This document shows positions 61,544 through 64,000 of a DNA stretch of 64,000 nt, piece after piece. Every line of letters begins with the position of its first letter. Within the stretch, counting starts at the first letter, position 1. The stretch is from an uncultured Clostridia bacterium (GTDB lineage Bacteria; Bacillota; Clostridia; Christensenellales; Borkfalkiaceae), in assembly GCA_934247225.1 (NCBI GenBank), contig CAKQJE010000012.1, positions 1-64,000 of the forward strand. The letters run 5' to 3'. The notes under the pieces were generated by a model that saw only the letters and a program-made list of their open reading frames with translations, was not told the DNA's origin and did no database searches. Made by a program: the position numbers and the translations under genes.

Positions 61544-62356
61544 ATGGAAGTGTACATAGAGTATGTTGCGATAAATAATTTTCTTATCGATTATATGCTC
61601 GTTTCCCTGACGAGAAAATCGATGAAATTACCCTATAAAAAAGCGTATGTGTGCCTTGCTGCGCTTTGCGGAGCGTTGTTCGCGATAATAACTCCGCTTT
61701 TTAAGATGAACGCGGGGTTTACGTTTATAGCGAAATTTTTCGAAGGGACGCTGATAATTTTAATATCGGGGAAGTTCACGAATTTCCGCGCGTATATAAG
61801 GAGCTTTTATTTATTCCTGTTCTTTACGTTCGCGTTCGGCGGAGCGGTTTTCGGGGCGTTTTATTTATGCGGCACGTCTTACGACGTCTTCACCCGCACG
61901 TCTCCCGAGGAGCTTACGCTCACGATTATTCTCGCTATCGTTTTCGCTATGTATTTCATAACGGGAAAAGTGGTGGGGAAGTTATATAAAAAGAGCGAAA
62001 TTACTGATTTTATAAGAAAATGCGAATTTTCGATAGGCGGAAAAACTTATGTCGTGAACGGTTTTTTAGACAGCGGAAACAGACTTCGTTACAAAAACGA
62101 ACCGATAATAATCGTCTCGCAGAAACTGTCCGAAAAACTTTTAAAAGACGGAGCGTTTTCGGGCGTAATTCCGAGATTTGCGGGGATTTCGACCATTGCG
62201 GGAGAAAGGCTTATAAAAGTTTATAAGATAAGCAGAATTAAGATATATAACGGAAAAAACGAGAATATAATAGATAACGTAATGCTGGGAATGACGGACA
62301 AAAACGTCAGATGCGGCGGGGAATACGATCTTATTCTCGGAACGGTGTTTGCATAG
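61544..62356 (+). CDS. spoIIGA: Sigma-E processing peptidase SpoIIGA
   Basis: This membrane-bound aspartic protease cuts pro-sigma-E in the mother cell during sporulation. The 270-residue protein has five hydrophobic helices in the N-terminal half and a pepsin-like C-terminal half with GFLDSGN, in which Asp176 is the catalytic residue. The start is set by the first ATG of the family N-terminus (MEVYIEYVAINNFLIDYML). A TATAAT lies just upstream (61532-61537). A CGACAAAA sequence at 61475-61482 resembles half of a Spo0A box, as expected for a spoIIG operon, but this is weak. It is followed by sigE. Confidence 0.93.
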   Translation: MEVYIEYVAINNFLIDYMLVSLTRKSMKLPYKKAYVCLAALCGALFAIITPLFKMNAGFTFIAKFFEGTLIILISGKFTNFRAYIRSFYLFLFFTFAFGGAVFGAFYLCGTSYDVFTRTSPEELTLTIILAIVFAMYFITGKVVGKLYKKSEITDFIRKCEFSIGGKTYVVNGFLDSGNRLRYKNEPIIIVSQKLSEKLLKDGAFSGVIPRFAGISTIAGERLIKVYKISRIKIYNGKNENIIDNVMLGMTDKNVRCGGEYDLILGTVFA

Positions 62357-62388
62357 CATAAAATCAGCGTGCTTAAAGGAGAACTGAA

Positions 62389-63090
62389 ATGTTGTCGAAA
62401 ATTATTGCTTTCATAAAAAGAATTTTTGAAGAAGAAGGCGGAAGCATTCACTATCTTTCGGGAGCCGAAGCCCTTCCGAAGCCTTACACTCCGGACGAAG
62501 AGCAGGAGCTTGTGTCCAGGCTCGGCGGCGACGACGAAAACGTGCGGCAGGGACTTATCGAGCATAATTTAAGGCTCGTTGTGTACATAGCAAGGAAATT
62601 CGATAACACGGGCGTGGAGACCGACGATCTGATTTCCGTCGGCACGATAGGTCTTATCAAAGCCGTGAACACCTTCAACGCAGGCAAAAACATAAAACTC
62701 GCGACTTATGCTTCGAGATGTATCGAAAACGAAATACTTATGTATTTAAGGCGGGTGGTGAAGCTTAAAGGCGAAGTCTCTCTGGACGAACCGCTCAACG
62801 TCGATTGGGAGGGGAACGAACTTCTTTTATCCGACGTACTCGGGACGGACAGCGACGTGGTGTATAAGGATATCGAACTCGGAGCGGAAAAGGAAATGCT
62901 TATGGAAGCAATCGGAAAACTTTCTCCGAGAGAAAAGGAAATAATGAATATGCGATTCGGACTTAACGGGTGTAAGGAAAGAACGCAGAAAGAGGTCGCG
63001 GACATGCTCGGGATTTCTCAAAGCTACATCTCGCGGCTCGAAAAAAAGATTGTTTTGCGGCTTAAAAAAGAATTGTCGAAAATGAGTTGA
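62389..63090 (+). CDS. sigE: RNA polymerase sporulation sigma factor SigE
   Basis: This mother-cell-specific sigma factor has 233 residues. The N-terminus carries the pro-sequence before SGAEALPKPYTPDEEQ, the boundary seen in pro-sigma-E proteins cleaved by SpoIIGA. Region 2 (NLRLVVYIARKFDNTGVETDDLISVGTIGLIKAV) and region 4 (TQKEVADMLGISQSYISRLEKKI) are intact. AAAGGAG precedes the ATG. It forms the spoIIG operon with spoIIGA. Confidence 0.96.
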   Translation: MLSKIIAFIKRIFEEEGGSIHYLSGAEALPKPYTPDEEQELVSRLGGDDENVRQGLIEHNLRLVVYIARKFDNTGVETDDLISVGTIGLIKAVNTFNAGKNIKLATYASRCIENEILMYLRRVVKLKGEVSLDEPLNVDWEGNELLLSDVLGTDSDVVYKDIELGAEKEMLMEAIGKLSPREKEIMNMRFGLNGCKERTQKEVADMLGISQSYISRLEKKIVLRLKKELSKMS

Positions 63091-63110
63091 TTAAGGTCAA
63101 AACCAAGCGT

Positions 63111-63123
63111 TAATCGACTTATA
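63111..63123 (-). repeat. Copy of the 13-mer TATAAGTCGATTA
   Basis: The same 13-mer also occurs at 12039-12051, 26531-26543, 31849-31861 and 36088-36100. Flanks at 12033 and here share further bases. Confidence 0.7.
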
Positions 63124-63264
63124 GACTGACATTTTCGACTTTTTGTATTCAAAAACGCCAAAGTGTGCTTTTCTTTTTAATTCATTGTAAGATAAAATAT
63201 CTGTAACGCCGTCGGTAGGAAACGTAAATCGGTATCCGTAACCGATCGGCGGAAAGGAGGCTTA

Positions 63265-63660
63265 ATGAAACAAAAAGTTGTCATTTGCGGCGTGGATACG
63301 TCAAGGCTTAAAAGGCTTTCCGTTAAAGAAAGCGAAGAGTTGCTCGGAAGAATCAAAGAGGGCGATAAAGCCGCCCGCGACGAATTTATTCTCGCTAACA
63401 TCAGGCTCGTGCTGTCCATAATAAGAAGATTCGATAAATCTAAAGTCAGCGCGGACGATATGTTTCAGGCGGGAATGATAGGGCTTATCAAGTCGGTAGA
63501 CAATTTCGACCTGTCCGTAGGCGTGCGTTTTTCAACGTATGCCGTACCGATGAATTTCGTCTGTCGAAACGTTGCGACAAAACAATTTACTTATTCTGAT
63601 AAAAAACCTCTCGGAAGCTGCTTTTCCGAGAGGTTTTGTTTTGCATTTAAAAGCAAATAA
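63265..63660 (+). pseudogene. sigG: SigG sporulation sigma factor, truncated
   Basis: SigG directs late forespore transcription. Residues 1-96 match SigG from its start (KVVICGVDTSRL) through region 2 (NIRLVLSIIRRF, DDMFQAGMIGLIKSVDNFDLSVGVRFSTYAVPM). The normal protein continues with IIGEIRRYLRDN and regions 3 and 4 for about another 160 residues; here it changes at about 63552 to unrelated residues and stops at 63660. The lost part includes the -35 recognition region, so the product cannot be a working sigma factor. An excellent GGAAAGGAGG precedes the ATG. The foreign 3' part contains a terminator. Confidence 0.85.
63603..63640. terminator. Terminator within the foreign tail of sigG
   Basis: A perfect 14-bp stem (arms AAAACCTCTCGGAA and TTCCGAGAGGTTTT) with a seven-base loop and T run. 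It is symmetrical enough to act on both strands, so it likely serves the convergent gene beyond as well. Confidence 0.88.
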
Positions 63661-63734
63661 TCGATATTCGTAGGGGAAATCGCCGATCTCCCGCTGTTAC
63701 AATAAATATTTAAAATAGCGAGGTGTTTAAAATA

Positions 63735-64000
63735 TTACCAACTCTGACACCAGTCTGCAAAATCGCCTGCGAGATCCTCTCCGTTCGCTTCGATGTTCTG
63801 TTCTGCGATTTCGTCGTAATATTCGAGTTCGTGGATCAAAATCGGCAATTCTTCCCCGAATTTTTCCGTTAAAACGCCTTTTTCATGAATGTCTTTTACT
63901 ATATCGACAAGAACGGCCACGAAAGCTTTGGTAATTTCAGAAGAGCCGTTTTCGTCGGAGAACTCGGAGTCGTCGCTGTTTTCCGAATATTCGAAACCGT
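63735..64000 (-). CDS. Acidic protein of unknown function (5' end outside window)
   Basis: The minus-strand frame is open to the window edge, so the start is not visible; a GTG at 63920 is internal and not necessarily the start. The visible 87 residues are rich in Glu and Asp, contain FEYSENSDDSEFSDENGSS, and end EDLAGDFADWCQSW. No family is recognised. It lies directly beyond the sigG break and so may belong to the sequence that interrupts sigG. Confidence 0.6.
   Translation of the reverse strand, partial: GFEYSENSDDSEFSDENGSSEITKAFVAVLVDIVKDIHEKGVLTEKFGEELPILIHELEYYDEIAEQNIEANGEDLAGDFADWCQSW

Overview
The window is an ordinary stretch of chromosome from a Gram-positive, spore-forming anaerobe of the Clostridia type. 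Evidence for this: a CIRCE-controlled hrcA-grpE-dnaK-dnaJ operon, spoIIGA-sigE-sigG in that order, an L27 with a Firmicutes-type N-terminal extension, strong sigma-A promoters with 17-bp spacers, Shine-Dalgarno sequences and U-tract terminators. Codon use (TCG serine, GCG and GAC rich) and the gene set would fit one of the uncultured gut Clostridia (Christensenellales-like). That placement is an inference; no 16S gene is present. I see no tRNA, rRNA, CRISPR array, transposase or prophage module.

Layout. 1-8.9 kb: secD (5' cut)-secF, then recJ-relA-MBL hydrolase-hemZ, resembling the secDF/recJ/relA neighbourhood of Bacillus but without apt. 9-15.5 kb: rpsO, pnp, uppP, a MATE exporter and a lipid kinase. 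15.5-20 kb: a small P-loop protein, a membrane protein, an AbrB-type regulator with a PLP enzyme of the aluminium-resistance/methionine gamma-lyase family, a drug/metabolite transporter and a small lipoprotein. 20-25 kb: the heat-shock operon. 25-33 kb: a minus-strand helical protein, rplU-rpmA, an OGG-type DNA glycosylase, a large cytoplasmic glycoside hydrolase, pyruvate kinase and a small P-loop kinase. 32.7-33 kb: a cluster of four hairpin repeat units. 33-42 kb: a membrane-anchored acidic protein with two YegP (DUF1508) modules, two FAD oxidoreductases flanking a nested palindromic element, an MBL hydrolase, rho and a C26 peptidase. 42-50.3 kb: mtnN, a patatin, an EPSP-synthase-like/shikimate-dehydrogenase-like fusion, a MacB-like ABC protein, a CPBP protease, rlmH and tadA. 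50.5-58 kb: prs, pth, mfd and a foldase-like lipoprotein. 58-61.4 kb, minus strand: a WYL regulator and a TetR-ABC efflux operon. 61.5 kb to end: spoIIGA, sigE, a truncated sigG and the edge of an unknown gene.

Most notable: (1) sigG loses homology abruptly after about residue 96, inside the second half of region 2, and runs into unrelated sequence with its own terminator, as expected for a disrupted gene or an intervening element comparable to skin in sigK. (2) A 687-residue fusion of an EPSP-synthase fold and a shikimate-dehydrogenase fold lacks most of the catalytic residues of the first. (3) A roughly 280-bp nested palindrome at 37.05-37.33 kb has a second relative at 59.1 kb, and a separate two-hairpin repeat family sits at 32.7-33.0 kb. 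(4) Several genes carry degenerate tandem copies of their own last codons and stop codon in the adjacent non-coding DNA, sometimes with unit lengths divisible by three.
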